Translations under genes and position numbers: made by a program
In this document: in pieces, positions 9,210-17,795 of the stretch
Position numbering within the stretch: position 1 is the stretch's first letter
How the letters are laid out: each line of letters opens with the position of its first letter
Notes under the pieces: model-generated
Seen by the model: only the letters and a program-made list of their open reading frames with translations
Told to the model about the DNA's origin: nothing
Databases searched by the model: none
DNA from: Sanguibacter suarezii NBRC 16159
GTDB taxonomy: Bacteria; Actinomycetota; Actinomycetes; Actinomycetales; Cellulomonadaceae
Direction: 5' to 3'
Length of the DNA stretch: 64,000 nt
NCBI RefSeq assembly: GCF_001552735.1
Contig: NZ_BCRT01000010.1
Location: forward strand, 372,001 to 436,000

Positions 9210-10331
9210 ATGGACGAGATCGCGGAGCCGAGCGGTGACCCGGACGCCACACCTGGGCGTGACGTCGCTGCCTTGACGTCGCTGCTGCCCGACGACCTCG
9301 GCCTCACCTGGCGCCCGCTCACGGTTGAGGACTCCAGCGCGCTGTTCAGGCTCATCGCCGCGATCGAGGCCGCCGACCGTCCCTCCTACCGCACCTCTGC
9401 CGTCGAGGTGGACGAGATCGTCGAGGGCGACTGGAAAGACCTGGCCGCGGACACGATCGTGGGGATCGACGCGACCGGCGAGCTGCGTGCCTATGCCGCC
9501 GTGGAGATTCGCCCCGGTGACGAGTCGACCGTCCGCGCCGTGGTCGTCGGCGGCGTGCACCCCGAGGCACGCGGCGTCGGGCTGGGAGCAGCGCTGGTGG
9601 CATGGATGACTGCTCGCGCCCGTGCCAAGCTCGAAGCCCGCACCGACCGGGGGCCCGGACGCATCGCGGCCTACCTCGACGACTCTGCCCCCGAGCACTG
9701 GCACTACCTCGAAGACGCCGGGTACACCGCGCAGCGCTACTACGCGACGTTGCGCCGCGACCTGACGTCTGCGATCCACACCGAGAGTCTGGATCCCGAG
9801 CTGCGGATCCAGGGCTGGAGTGCGGACGTCGACGACGCCACGCGACTCGCGCACAACGACGCCTTCCAGGACCACTGGGGCAGCGAGCCTGCCACCGTGC
9901 AGTCCTGGGTGCAGGGCCGCGCCACCTTCGCTCCCGCGTGGAGCTTCGTGGTGCTCGACGAGGAGCGCCGGTCCGCTACCGGCGAGCCCTACGTCGCCGG
10001 CTACCTGCTCTCGGGGCGGTACGAGAAGGACTGGCCCATCGCCGGCTACACCAGCGGCTACATCGAGACCCTCGGTGTGCGCCGGGCCTACCGCGGCCGC
10101 AAGATCGCCCTGGCGCTGCTCTCCGCAGCGATGACCGCCTACCGCGACGACGGCATGGAGTTCGCCGAGCTGGACGTGGACACCGACAACCCCTCGGGCT
10201 CCTTCGGGCTGTACTCGACACTGGGCTTCACCAAGGTCCAGGGGTCTCGGATGTACTCCATCGACGTGCCGCACGTGGGACCGCCTGAGCTGGAGACGGA
10301 CGCGTACTGGACGCGCTTCCGGCCGGCGTGA
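9210..10331 (+). CDS. Tandem GNAT N-acetyltransferase
   Basis: A 373-aa protein with two GNAT folds. The first has VGGVHPEARGVGLGAALVAW (about 113-132), a well-preserved acetyl-CoA loop. The second has TLGVRRAYRGRKIALALL (about 288-305) and ends with NPSGSFGLYSTLGFTKV. Family role: transfer of an acetyl group from acetyl-CoA to an amine; the substrate is unknown. The two-domain layout resembles MshD-like tandem proteins, but I see nothing specific for mycothiol synthesis. The start is fixed by the -10 box spacing. It is monocistronic, followed by a short tandem repeat and a hairpin. Confidence 0.88.
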   Translation: MDEIAEPSGDPDATPGRDVAALTSLLPDDLGLTWRPLTVEDSSALFRLIAAIEAADRPSYRTSAVEVDEIVEGDWKDLAADTIVGIDATGELRAYAAVEIRPGDESTVRAVVVGGVHPEARGVGLGAALVAWMTARARAKLEARTDRGPGRIAAYLDDSAPEHWHYLEDAGYTAQRYYATLRRDLTSAIHTESLDPELRIQGWSADVDDATRLAHNDAFQDHWGSEPATVQSWVQGRATFAPAWSFVVLDEERRSATGEPYVAGYLLSGRYEKDWPIAGYTSGYIETLGVRRAYRGRKIALALLSAAMTAYRDDGMEFAELDVDTDNPSGSFGLYSTLGFTKVQGSRMYSIDVPHVGPPELETDAYWTRFRPA

Positions 10332-10338
10332 GTCAGAC

Positions 10339-10395
10339 AGCGTGAGACAGACGGGGCGAGACGGACGGCGTGAGACGGACGGCGTGAGACGGACG
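10339..10395 (+). repeat. Short tandem repeat after the GNAT gene
   Basis: Two exact 14-bp units GCGTGAGACGGACG (10368-10381 and 10382-10395), preceded by decayed copies from about 10339. It begins at the stop codon region and is non-coding. Confidence 0.75.
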
Positions 10396-10403
10396 GTCGA
10401 GCC

Positions 10404-10434
10404 CGGCCCGAGAGATCTAGACTTCCTCGGGCCG
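10404..10434 (+). terminator. 9-bp hairpin upstream of the ECF operon
   Basis: CGGCCCGAG and CTCGGGCCG pair around a 13-nt loop that contains TAGACT, a possible -10 box. It may be the terminator of the GNAT gene, or the operon promoter may lie inside it. No cobalamin-riboswitch features are recognisable, and the gap is too short to hold one. Confidence 0.45.
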
Positions 10435-10468
10435 TCTCGGCCGCTCCCGTTCTGATGAAGAGGATCTC

Positions 10469-11509
10469 GTGACTCGTCGATCTGTCCCGCTCGTGTCTGT
10501 TGCGCTCGCTGCGACGCTGTTCACCCTGACCGGCTGTGCCGGCTCCGACTCTCCCTCGGCAGCCGAGTCGGTGAGCCCGACGGCGACCGGGACCACCGCG
10601 GAGTCCTCCACCGGACCCACCGAGTCCCCAGCCCAGACCGCCGCCGCGTGGCTGGTCACCGCAGCCGACGGGGCTCCGCTCCTGCAGACGGAGTTCGACG
10701 GCGTGGCCTATGACGACTACGGCCTGACCGCCGACGTCGCGCTGGCGCTGCTGGCTGCGGGCGACTCCGCTGCGGCTGAGCCCTTCGTGGCCGCGCTGGC
10801 CGCCCCGGAGACCGTCGCCATGTACGTCGGTGACGGGGCCAGCGCCCAGTACGCCGGTGCCACCGCGAAGCTGCTGGCCACCCTGGACACTGCAGGCCTG
10901 GATGGGACCGACCTGGGCGGCCGGGACCTGGTGGCCGAGCTCCTCGCGCTCCAGGCGCCGTCGGGACGCTTCAGCGACCTCGGCGCCGACGACTACTCCA
11001 CGACCGTCTCCCAGGCCTGGGCCGTCCTTGCCCTCGGCGCGACGGACGGTGCCCCGCAGCCCGCCGTCGACTTCCTCACCGCCCAGCAGTGCGCCGGGGA
11101 GGGCTTCCCGATCCAGCTCGCCGACGTGAGCCCGGTGGACTGCGCCTCGGACGTGGACGCCACGGCCTTTGCCGTCGCCGCCCTGCTCGACGCCGGGGTC
11201 CCGGCCTCGGCGCCAGCCGTCGCGGAGTCCCTCGCCTGGCTCGAGGCGACGAGCGCGACCGACGAGGCCGGCCAGTACTGGGTGGCCACCGGTACCACCG
11301 ACCCCAACGTCAACAGCACCGCACTGGTGGCGGTGGCCCTCACAGACGCCGGGAGCGACTCCGCCGCCGCCACCGGATGGCTGGAGTCGCAGATGCTCAC
11401 GGGCGCCGACGCGGGTGCCTTCCCTCTCGCCGGTGCGCCGGACACGCGCACGAGCGCCCAGGCGACGTTCGCCCTCGCTGGGACGGGCTTCAGCAGCCTC
11501 CTGGGCTGA
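10469..11509 (+). CDS. Lipoprotein with terpenoid-cyclase/prenyltransferase-like alpha-barrel (putative cobalamin-binding)
   Basis: A 346-aa lipoprotein: basic start, hydrophobic stretch, and lipobox LTGC with the acylated cysteine at C23, then a Ser/Thr linker. The rest is an Ala-rich helical repeat protein of the prenyltransferase/squalene-oxidase-repeat type (repeats with QAWAVLALGATDG, DATAFAVAALLDAG, NSTALVAVALTDAG, TSAQATFALAG). The alpha/alpha barrel of this superfamily is also the N-terminal domain of vertebrate transcobalamin and intrinsic factor. It is first in an operon with a DUF4430-type surface protein and a full ECF transporter, so a role as an external corrinoid-binding lipoprotein is inferred. 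GAGGA precedes the GTG start. Confidence 0.8.
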   Translation: MTRRSVPLVSVALAATLFTLTGCAGSDSPSAAESVSPTATGTTAESSTGPTESPAQTAAAWLVTAADGAPLLQTEFDGVAYDDYGLTADVALALLAAGDSAAAEPFVAALAAPETVAMYVGDGASAQYAGATAKLLATLDTAGLDGTDLGGRDLVAELLALQAPSGRFSDLGADDYSTTVSQAWAVLALGATDGAPQPAVDFLTAQQCAGEGFPIQLADVSPVDCASDVDATAFAVAALLDAGVPASAPAVAESLAWLEATSATDEAGQYWVATGTTDPNVNSTALVAVALTDAGSDSAAATGWLESQMLTGADAGAFPLAGAPDTRTSAQATFALAGTGFSSLLG

Positions 11510-11511
11510 GC

Positions 11512-12465
11512 ATGACCAGTCGGGCGGGGGCGAGGGGACGGGTCGCGCGACGGCGCGTCGCCGGGGTGGGAGCGCGGGTGGCGCTCACGGCACTCGCGGT
11601 GCTCGGCGCTGGGCTCACCGCCTCGGCCGCCACCGCAGCGACCCCTGCTGCCCTGGTTCCGGCCTCGGCCTCTACCTCGGCCTCAGCCACGGCCTCCGCC
11701 ACGGCGACCGCGACGGGCACAGCGCCGTCGGAGGTGGAGCCCTGTGGCGGCGTGAGCATCATCGTCGACTTCGGTGCGCTCGACGCTCCGGGGGTGCGCG
11801 GGTGCGCGCCGGTCGAGTCGCGCGACTCGGTCTCGGGCCTTGACGCACTGGTGGCAGCGGGCGTGAGCATCGAGGGGACCGCGCAGTGGGGGACCGCCTT
11901 CGTCTGCCGGGTCGACGGTCGCCCCGGCGCAGAGGAGGACATCGTCCTCCCCGACGGGCAGCTCGTTCGTGAGAGCTGTGCGCGCACACCCTCCCAGCAG
12001 GCCTACTGGTCGCTGTGGCACGCCGACCAGAGCGAGTGGCGCTACGCCACGACCGGCGTCGGTGACCTCGACCTGGCGGCGGGGGACACCCTGGCGCTGG
12101 TGTTCACGACCGGGCCGCAGGCTGCGGCCGCGCCGGAGGTGCTTCCTGAACAGGTGCGGTCCGGCGACCTGCCGGAGGGCTGGACGGACCGCACACCCGC
12201 TGGCTCCGTCGCGACCGACGATTCTCCTACCGGCGATTCTCCGACCGACGATTCTCCGACCGGCGGTTCTCCGGCCGACGGTTCTCCGACCGGCGATTCT
12301 CCGACCAGCGATGCCCCGACCAGCGACGATCCGACCAGCGACAGGGCGTCCGACGCCTCCTCCGGCGCCTCCCCGACCGGCGTCGGCATCGTGCCGGTCG
12401 TCGCGATCGGGCTGGTGCTGTGCGGGGGCGTGGGAGCGGCCGTCGTGGCGCGGCGGCGACGATGA
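11512..12465 (+). CDS. DUF4430-like (transcobalamin C-domain-like) surface-anchored protein
   Basis: A 317-aa exported protein starting 2 nt after the previous stop. It has an Arg-rich N-terminus and signal segment (about 22-45), a low-complexity Ala/Ser/Thr stretch, then one compact domain (about 75-200: CGGVSIIVDFGAL, SVSGLDALVAAGVSIEGT, QQAYWSLWHAD, DLDLAAGDTLALVF) resembling DUF4430, the family that covers the C-terminal beta domain of transcobalamin. A Ser-Pro-Thr-Asp repeat linker follows (about 236-285), then a C-terminal membrane helix and RRRR, so it is held at the cell surface. With the barrel lipoprotein upstream it would reconstitute both halves of a transcobalamin. The domain call is by pattern and needs profile confirmation. 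Confidence 0.72.
   Translation: MTSRAGARGRVARRRVAGVGARVALTALAVLGAGLTASAATAATPAALVPASASTSASATASATATATGTAPSEVEPCGGVSIIVDFGALDAPGVRGCAPVESRDSVSGLDALVAAGVSIEGTAQWGTAFVCRVDGRPGAEEDIVLPDGQLVRESCARTPSQQAYWSLWHADQSEWRYATTGVGDLDLAAGDTLALVFTTGPQAAAAPEVLPEQVRSGDLPEGWTDRTPAGSVATDDSPTGDSPTDDSPTGGSPADGSPTGDSPTSDAPTSDDPTSDRASDASSGASPTGVGIVPVVAIGLVLCGGVGAAVVARRRR
12217..12342 (+). repeat. In-frame 12-bp-type tandem repeats encoding an SPT-(D/G) linker
   Basis: Degenerate units of the form gattctccgaccggc repeat about ten times and encode D-S-P-T-G/D steps between the folded domain and the membrane anchor. Confidence 0.8.
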
Positions 12466-13589
12466 GCGTGCACCCGGGAGCCTGGTGGGTCTGGGCGCTC
12501 GTGCTCGCCGGCGCGGCGGCCGCCACGACCAACCTCCTCGTCCTCGCTCTGCTCCTCACGGCGATCTGCCTCGTCGTCGCCTGCTGTGCTGGGGACGCCG
12601 CTCCGTTCCGCCTCTACCTCGTCGTGGCAGCTGTGGTCGTCGTCGTCCGCGTCGTCTTTCGGGTCGTCTTCCCGGCCGGCGGGGGCTCCGCCGTGCTGAC
12701 CCTGCCCGCGGTGCGACTGGGCCCGCTCGAGCTCTTCGGGACGGTCACGGCTGAGGCGCTGCTCAGCGGCCTGGCAGGTGGACTCCAGCTCGCCGTCGTC
12801 ATCCTTGCGGTGGGGGCGGCGCACACCCTCGCCGACGTGCTCGACCTGCTCAAGCACGCCCCGCCCGCCCTGGCCGGGGTGTCCACCGCCCTCGTCATCG
12901 CCGTGTCGGTCTTCCCCAGCCTCGGGCGGTCGGTGGTCGACGTGCGCCGGGCCTCCCGGCTGCGCGGAGCCAGCCGGCGCCTGCGGGGACTGCGTGCCAC
13001 CGTCATCCCGGTGCTCGAAGGCACCATGGACCGCTCCCTGGCTCTGGCGGCGGCCATGGAGGCGCGGGGGTACGGCAGCCACGCTGCCACGCTGCCCGTC
13101 GGAGACAGCGGTCCCAGCGCGTCCATCCGGCCGGGGGAGCAGGGGGCGGCGACCAGCACCGCCACAGCCCGGTCGTGGGCTCAACCTGCGTGCGTGCTGA
13201 CCGCGGTGGCCTGCGTGGCGCTCGCGGCCTACGGGCTCTTCGACTCTGCCTGGCCGGGCTGGTCACCGGTCGTCCTCACGGTCGCGGCGGTCCTCGCCCT
13301 CGGCAGCGCGAGCCGGCTGGACCGCTCGGCCCGGCGTACCGTCTACCGCCCCCGACGCTGGACCCTGGCCTCGACCGCGGTGGTGGTGAGTGCGGTGACG
13401 AGCGCCGTGCTGCTCCTGGTGGCTGTCCCGGCCGTGATCCGCCAACCGCCCGCTGTGCTGGCACCGGGTGCCACCTCCGTGACGGCGCTGTCCGTGCTGC
13501 CTGACCTCACCGTGCTCGCCCTGCTCGCTCCGCTCGTGGCCGCGGTGCCCGCCCTGTTCCCCTCGCTGGACCGCTGGAGACGCTCATGA
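12462..13589 (+). CDS. ECF transporter T component (EcfT/CbiQ family)
   Basis: A 375-aa integral membrane coupling protein of an energy-coupling factor transporter. Several hydrophobic helices lie in the first 130 residues and near the C-terminus. The cytoplasmic coupling region carries the two short Arg motifs typical of the family: SRLRGASRR and MEARGYGS. It overlaps the upstream gene by ATGA and the ATPase gene downstream by ATGA, so translation is coupled. It links the ATPase subunits to the S component at 15262. The extended C-terminal helices (after about 240) make it longer than a typical CbiQ of about 250 residues. Confidence 0.87.
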   Translation: MSVHPGAWWVWALVLAGAAAATTNLLVLALLLTAICLVVACCAGDAAPFRLYLVVAAVVVVVRVVFRVVFPAGGGSAVLTLPAVRLGPLELFGTVTAEALLSGLAGGLQLAVVILAVGAAHTLADVLDLLKHAPPALAGVSTALVIAVSVFPSLGRSVVDVRRASRLRGASRRLRGLRATVIPVLEGTMDRSLALAAAMEARGYGSHAATLPVGDSGPSASIRPGEQGAATSTATARSWAQPACVLTAVACVALAAYGLFDSAWPGWSPVVLTVAAVLALGSASRLDRSARRTVYRPRRWTLASTAVVVSAVTSAVLLLVAVPAVIRQPPAVLAPGATSVTALSVLPDLTVLALLAPLVAAVPALFPSLDRWRRS

Positions 13590-15265
13590 TCGAGCTCACC
13601 GACCTCGCCTTCGCCCACACCGGCGGACGCACCCTCTTCTCCGGCCTCACCCTCGCCCTCGAGCCGGGTCAGCTCGTGCTGGTGGCGGGTGGGACCGGGA
13701 CCGGGAAGTCGACGCTGCTGGCCACCCTCAACGGACTCGCCCCGCACTTCACCGGCGGCACCCTCGCCGGGGAGGTCCGCGTGCACGGCCGGTCCACCCG
13801 GCACGTGCCCCCGCGCGACATGGCCGACCTCGTCGGCTACGTCGGACAGAACCCGGCCCTGGGCTTCGTCACCTCACGGGTGGAGTCCGAGCTCGCCTTC
13901 GGGATGGAGCAGCGTGGGGTCAGCCCGAGCGACATGCGCCGCCGCGTCGAGGAGACCCTCGATCTCGTGGGCATCGCCGACCTGCGCGACCGCGCCCTGG
14001 ACTCCCTGTCCCTGGGGCAGCAGCAGCGGGTTGCGCTCGGCGCCGTGCTCACCGCCGGCCCGCGGGTGCTCGTCCTGGACGAGCCGACGTCCGCGCTGGA
14101 CCCGGTGGGGGCGGAGGAGGTGCTGGCCACGATCACGCGGCTGGTGCACGACCTCGGTCTGACCGTCGTGCTCGCCGAGCACCGCCTCGAGCGCGTGCTG
14201 CCCTTCGCCGACCTCGTCCTGCACCTGCCCGGGGACGGCACGGTCGTGTGCGGGGACCCCGGTGACGTGCTCGCCGGTACCTCGGTCGCCCCGCCCCTGC
14301 TGCGCCTCAGCGAGGTCATGGGCTGGCACCCCGCCCCGCTCACTGTTCGGGATGCCCGACGACGCGTCCGCGGCGCGGGCGCTGCACTCCCGGCACCAGC
14401 CGGTACGCCTGACGTACTCGGCACTCCTGACACGGGTCGCGGCGCCGTGGTGCTCCGGGCCGCCGGGGTGCGGGTGCGGTACGGCCCGCGCGAGGCGGTC
14501 CGCGGGGTCGACCTTGAGCTGCGGGCCGGTGAGATCACCGCCGTCATGGGACGCAACGGGTCGGGCAAGTCGTCTCTGCTGTGGGCCTTGCAGGGGAGCG
14601 GGCACCGGGACGGGGGGACGGTGCAGGTGCACGGCGTCGACCCGGCGACGGCGCGGTCCCGCGCGCGATCGCTCGTCGCGCTCGTGCCCCAGGACGTCAC
14701 CAGCCTGCTCTTCTGTGAGAGCGTCGAGGACGAGTGCGCGACCGCGGACCGGGAGGCTGGTCTGCCGACCGGTACCACATCGATGAGCCTTGATGCCTTG
14801 GTTCCCGGGATCGACCGGGGCGCCCATCCTCGTGACCTCTCCGAAGGGCAGCGCCTCGCCCTGGCCCTGGCGGTCATGCTCGCCGTTCCCGCGGCGACCC
14901 TGCTCCTCGACGAGCCCACGCGAGGGCTCGACTACGCGGCCAAGGACGCGCTGGTGAGAAGCCTGCGGGGATTGGCAGCCAGCGGCGTCGCCATCGCGGT
15001 CGCCACGCACGACGTCGAGCTGGCGGCGCTGCTCGTCGACCGCGTCGTACTCATGGCCGAGGGGGAGGTTGTCGCCGACGGTCCAGCGCGGGCGATGCTC
15101 ACCGGGTCGCCGGCCTTCGCCCCGCAGGTGGCCAAGGTCTTCGCTCCGGCGCCGTGGATGACAGTGAAGGATGTCGATGCGTGCCGTACGGCCAGCGCGG
15201 CGGCGGACCACGTGACGGACCATGTGACAGCCCACGTGACAGCCCACAATCAGGCGCTGCCGTGA
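13586..15265 (+). CDS. ECF transporter ATPase, two fused ABC domains (EcfA1A2/CbiO-type)
   Basis: A 559-aa protein containing two nucleotide-binding domains in one chain, replacing the usual EcfA1/EcfA2 pair. Domain 1 has Walker A GGTGTGKST, signature LSLGQQQR, and Walker B VLVLDEPTSALD. Domain 2 has GRNGSGKSS, LSEGQRLAL and TLLLDEPTRGLD. Both signatures deviate from LSGGQ at the third residue. H-loops are present (AEHRLE, ATHDVE). The C-terminus ends in a short HVTD/HVTA repeat encoded by a 12-bp triplication. Start and stop overlap the neighbouring genes. It energises uptake by the ECF complex. Confidence 0.93.
   Translation: MIELTDLAFAHTGGRTLFSGLTLALEPGQLVLVAGGTGTGKSTLLATLNGLAPHFTGGTLAGEVRVHGRSTRHVPPRDMADLVGYVGQNPALGFVTSRVESELAFGMEQRGVSPSDMRRRVEETLDLVGIADLRDRALDSLSLGQQQRVALGAVLTAGPRVLVLDEPTSALDPVGAEEVLATITRLVHDLGLTVVLAEHRLERVLPFADLVLHLPGDGTVVCGDPGDVLAGTSVAPPLLRLSEVMGWHPAPLTVRDARRRVRGAGAALPAPAGTPDVLGTPDTGRGAVVLRAAGVRVRYGPREAVRGVDLELRAGEITAVMGRNGSGKSSLLWALQGSGHRDGGTVQVHGVDPATARSRARSLVALVPQDVTSLLFCESVEDECATADREAGLPTGTTSMSLDALVPGIDRGAHPRDLSEGQRLALALAVMLAVPAATLLLDEPTRGLDYAAKDALVRSLRGLAASGVAIAVATHDVELAALLVDRVVLMAEGEVVADGPARAMLTGSPAFAPQVAKVFAPAPWMTVKDVDACRTASAAADHVTDHVTAHVTAHNQALP
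15209..15244 (+). repeat. 12-bp triplication at the 3' end of the ATPase gene
   Basis: Three units (15209-15220, 15221-15232, 15233-15244) of the form CACGTGACNGNC encode HVTD, HVTA, HVTA immediately before the S-component start. Confidence 0.85.
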
Positions 15266-16131
15266 CCGGGACCACGATGGCCCGGCCCGGCCGCGGCGTC
15301 GGGCAGGTGGCGCTGGTGGGGGTGGTCTCCCTGCTGGGGCTGGCGATGTTCTGCTGGCCGCTCGTGGCGAGCGTGCTGCCGCGCTCGGGTGGGCAGAGCA
15401 CGCCGTGGCTCATGCTCGTTCTCGTGCCGGTGCTGCTGGTCATCGTGCTCAGCCAGGTCGCCTCCGGCGGGCTCGACCCCCGCACGCTGGCGATGCTCGG
15501 CGTGCTGTCCGCCGTCAACGCCGCCCTGCGGCTGGTCAGCGCAGGGACGGGAGGGATCGAGCTGGTCTTCGTGCTGCTCGTCCTCGCCGGGTACGTCTTC
15601 GGGGCGACCTTCGGCTTCCTGCTGGGCATGATCTCGTTGTTCGCCTCCGCGCTGCTCACCGCCGGCGTGGGGCCGTGGCTGCCGTTCCAGATGCTCGCCG
15701 CCGGGTGGATCGGGCTGGGTGCGGGGCTGCTGGGCCACCTGGTCGCCGGGCGGGTCCGGCCGCGTGGGCGGGCTGAGCTCGCGGTGCTCGCCGGCTACGC
15801 CGCCGTGGTGGCCTACGCCTTCGGAGCACTGATGAACCTGTGGTTCTGGCCCTTCGCGATCGGCGGCGACACGGCGGTGTCGTACATCCCGGGCGGCCCG
15901 CTCACCGAGAACCTGCGCCGCTTCCTCGTCTTCACCGTGACCACGTCAACGCTCACCTGGGACACCGTGCGGGCGGTGACCAACGTCGTCGCCGTGCTGG
16001 TGGTGGGCAGTCCGGTGCTGGGCACCCTGCGGCGGGCGCAGCGTCGGGCTGCCTGGATGACGACCGAGTACTCTGACGGCTACCCGGGCTCAGTGCCGAG
16101 CCCGGCGTCCCTGACGAGCCCGAGGAACTGA
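15262..16131 (+). CDS. ECF transporter S component (substrate-binding membrane protein), putative cobalamin/corrinoid
   Basis: A 289-aa polytopic membrane protein with about six or more helices (for example VALVGVVSLLGLAMFCWPLV, LVFVLLVLAGYVFGATFGFLLG). It starts at a GTG overlapping the ATPase stop (GTGA). The GATFGFLLGMISLFASALLTAGVG region resembles S components of the CbrT-like group predicted to carry cobalamin. The substrate is inferred from the two transcobalamin-like surface proteins in the same operon; no substrate signature can be proven here. The C-terminal 30 residues are polar and likely cytoplasmic. Confidence 0.82.
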   Translation: MTGTTMARPGRGVGQVALVGVVSLLGLAMFCWPLVASVLPRSGGQSTPWLMLVLVPVLLVIVLSQVASGGLDPRTLAMLGVLSAVNAALRLVSAGTGGIELVFVLLVLAGYVFGATFGFLLGMISLFASALLTAGVGPWLPFQMLAAGWIGLGAGLLGHLVAGRVRPRGRAELAVLAGYAAVVAYAFGALMNLWFWPFAIGGDTAVSYIPGGPLTENLRRFLVFTVTTSTLTWDTVRAVTNVVAVLVVGSPVLGTLRRAQRRAAWMTTEYSDGYPGSVPSPASLTSPRN

Positions 16132-16132
16132 C

Positions 16133-16420
16133 GTGCACCCAGCTGCCAAGAGATGTGTCCAGTGGTCGGTCGGTCTGCTCGTCCTCGGGACCTTGACCCT
16201 GGTGTTCCGCCCCGAGATCTACACGGTGTTCTCCCGGCTCGCCGGGCCGGAGTCGGAGATCGGGTACACGCTCCTGAACACGGCGTTCACCTTCGCGCAG
16301 GCGACCTTGTTTCCCGTCGGCTCCGCGCTGATCGGGGCTGCCGTGGTCATCCAGGTGCTCGGCGGTCAGGTGCGGCGCCCGTGGGAGAGCGCTGACCAGG
16401 ACCGCAACCGCAACGCCTGA
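16133..16420 (+). CDS. Small two-helix membrane protein, unknown
   Basis: A 95-aa protein that starts (GTG) right after the S-component stop, so it is probably the last gene of the ECF operon. There are two hydrophobic helices (about 10-26 and 58-78) with a polar stretch between them (RPEIYTVFSRLAGPESEIGY). No family is recognised. Position suggests an accessory membrane subunit, which is an inference. Confidence 0.6.
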   Translation: MHPAAKRCVQWSVGLLVLGTLTLVFRPEIYTVFSRLAGPESEIGYTLLNTAFTFAQATLFPVGSALIGAAVVIQVLGGQVRRPWESADQDRNRNA

Positions 16421-16501
16421 CGAGCACAAGCGTGAGGGGCGTGCTTGGCTGGTCGCAGCCTGCGCGCCCGGCGTCGGCATGACGACGCCCGAGGGGGCAC
16501 C

Positions 16502-17449
16502 ATGGCTGAGCACGTCGACGCCGACACCTTCACCCGTGCCGAGACCGACCGCATGTTCGCCGACCTGCAGCGCGACGCAGGCGGGATCAACCAGTTCCTG
16601 CACAACCGCGAACCTGCCTCGGTCGACCACCAGACAGTCATCCGGATGAACCGGGACACGCTCTACAGCTTCGCCGTGGTGGACCTCTCAGCCGGGGCGA
16701 CGCTCACCCTTCCAGACTCCGGCCGTCGCTATCTGTCCGCGATGGTGCTCGACAACGACCACTACGTGGTCGAGGTGCTGCACGACGCCGGCGAGCACCG
16801 GCTCGATGAAGGGACCGTGGGCACCCGCTACGCCGTCGTGGCCGTGCGGACCCTCGTCGACCCGGTCGACCCGGACGATCTCGCCGCGGCCGCCGCGGTG
16901 CAGGACGGTGTGCGTCTGGTCGCTGAGTCTGCGGAGCCCTTCGTCTCGCCCGACTACGACGAGGCGAGCATGAGCACGACGCGCGAGGCGTTGCTCGTGC
17001 TCGCGTCCGGCCTGCGCAGCTTCGACCGCATGTTCGGCACCCGTGAGCAGGTCGATCCCGTGCACCACCTCATCGGGACTGCGGCCGGCTGGGGAGGGCT
17101 CCCCACGACGGAGGCGTCGTACGTGGGCATCGACCCGCAGGTGCCCCCGGGGGAGTACACGCTGACCTTGCGTGACGTGCCGGTCGACGCGTTCTGGTCC
17201 GTCTCCGTGTATGACGAGCACGGCTACTTCGAGCCGAACCCCCAGGGCATCTACAGCATCAACTCCGTCACCGCAGTGCCAGACGTCGACGGCGGGGTCA
17301 CCGTGCGCTTCGCCCCGCTCGGCGAGGTGGCGACCAAGCCGAACACCATCCCGGTCCCCGAGCGGTGGAACGTCCTCGTCCGGCTCTACCGTCCGCAGCA
17401 CGCGGTGCTCGACGGCACCTGGACCGTCCCCGAGCTGCGCCCTGCCTGA
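16502..17449 (+). CDS. DUF1254/DUF1214 domain protein
   Basis: A 315-aa protein of the DUF1254 (N-terminal) plus DUF1214 (C-terminal) architecture. Visible signatures are NRDTLYSFAVVDLSAGATLTLP, RYLSAMVLDNDHYVVEV, and in the second part PPGEYTLTLRDVPVDAFWS, GYFEPNPQGIYSIN and WNVLVRLYRP. No signal peptide is present, unlike many Gram-negative members. Function is unknown. The ATG after GGGGGCACC is chosen; the frame is open for 19 more codons upstream. It follows the ECF operon but with an 81-bp gap, so it may be a separate unit. Confidence 0.85.
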   Translation: MAEHVDADTFTRAETDRMFADLQRDAGGINQFLHNREPASVDHQTVIRMNRDTLYSFAVVDLSAGATLTLPDSGRRYLSAMVLDNDHYVVEVLHDAGEHRLDEGTVGTRYAVVAVRTLVDPVDPDDLAAAAAVQDGVRLVAESAEPFVSPDYDEASMSTTREALLVLASGLRSFDRMFGTREQVDPVHHLIGTAAGWGGLPTTEASYVGIDPQVPPGEYTLTLRDVPVDAFWSVSVYDEHGYFEPNPQGIYSINSVTAVPDVDGGVTVRFAPLGEVATKPNTIPVPERWNVLVRLYRPQHAVLDGTWTVPELRPA

Positions 17450-17502
17450 CCGGCCGCCGACAGGCACGCGGCACCCGAACCGTCGAGCAGGAGCGTGCGG
17501 CG

Positions 17503-17787
17503 TTGCAGGCAACTGATCCCCAGCTGCTCGAGACGTACTCAGAGATCACCGTCGAGGGAGTCGAGCCCGCGACGATCGTCTTCACCTACTCCTTCGTCGA
17601 CCAGATCGACACTGCCGCGGCCGTGGAGCAGTTCGAGGTCGTCGCAGCGGAGCTGCAGACGGTGTGCGACAACCAGGTCTTCCCGGCCATGGAGAGCGTC
17701 GGCGTGACTGGCTCCCCGCAGGTGACCTACACCTACCTCAACGCCGATGGCACGCAGATCTGGACCCGGACCTTCGAGCCGTCCTGA
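17503..17787 (+). pseudogene. 5'-truncated remnant of a DUF4854-like secreted protein gene
   Basis: About 95 residues from a TTG (MQATDPQLLETY) to FEPS resemble the end of DUF4854-type lipoproteins (ATIVFTYSFVDQIDT, VTYTYLNADGTQIW). The expected signal peptide/lipobox and first domain part are missing: the frame upstream runs back into the DUF1254 gene with unrelated Arg/Pro-rich translation. GGAG lies about 11 nt before the TTG, so a short intracellular product is possible, but loss of the 5' half is more likely. The assignment of family is by pattern only. Confidence 0.45.
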
Positions 17788-17795
17788 TCCCGTCC

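Noticed and set aside
10332-10468. Cobalamin riboswitch before the ECF operon
   Set aside because: The gap is only 137 bp, partly tandem repeat and a simple hairpin; no B12-box-like segment is visible.
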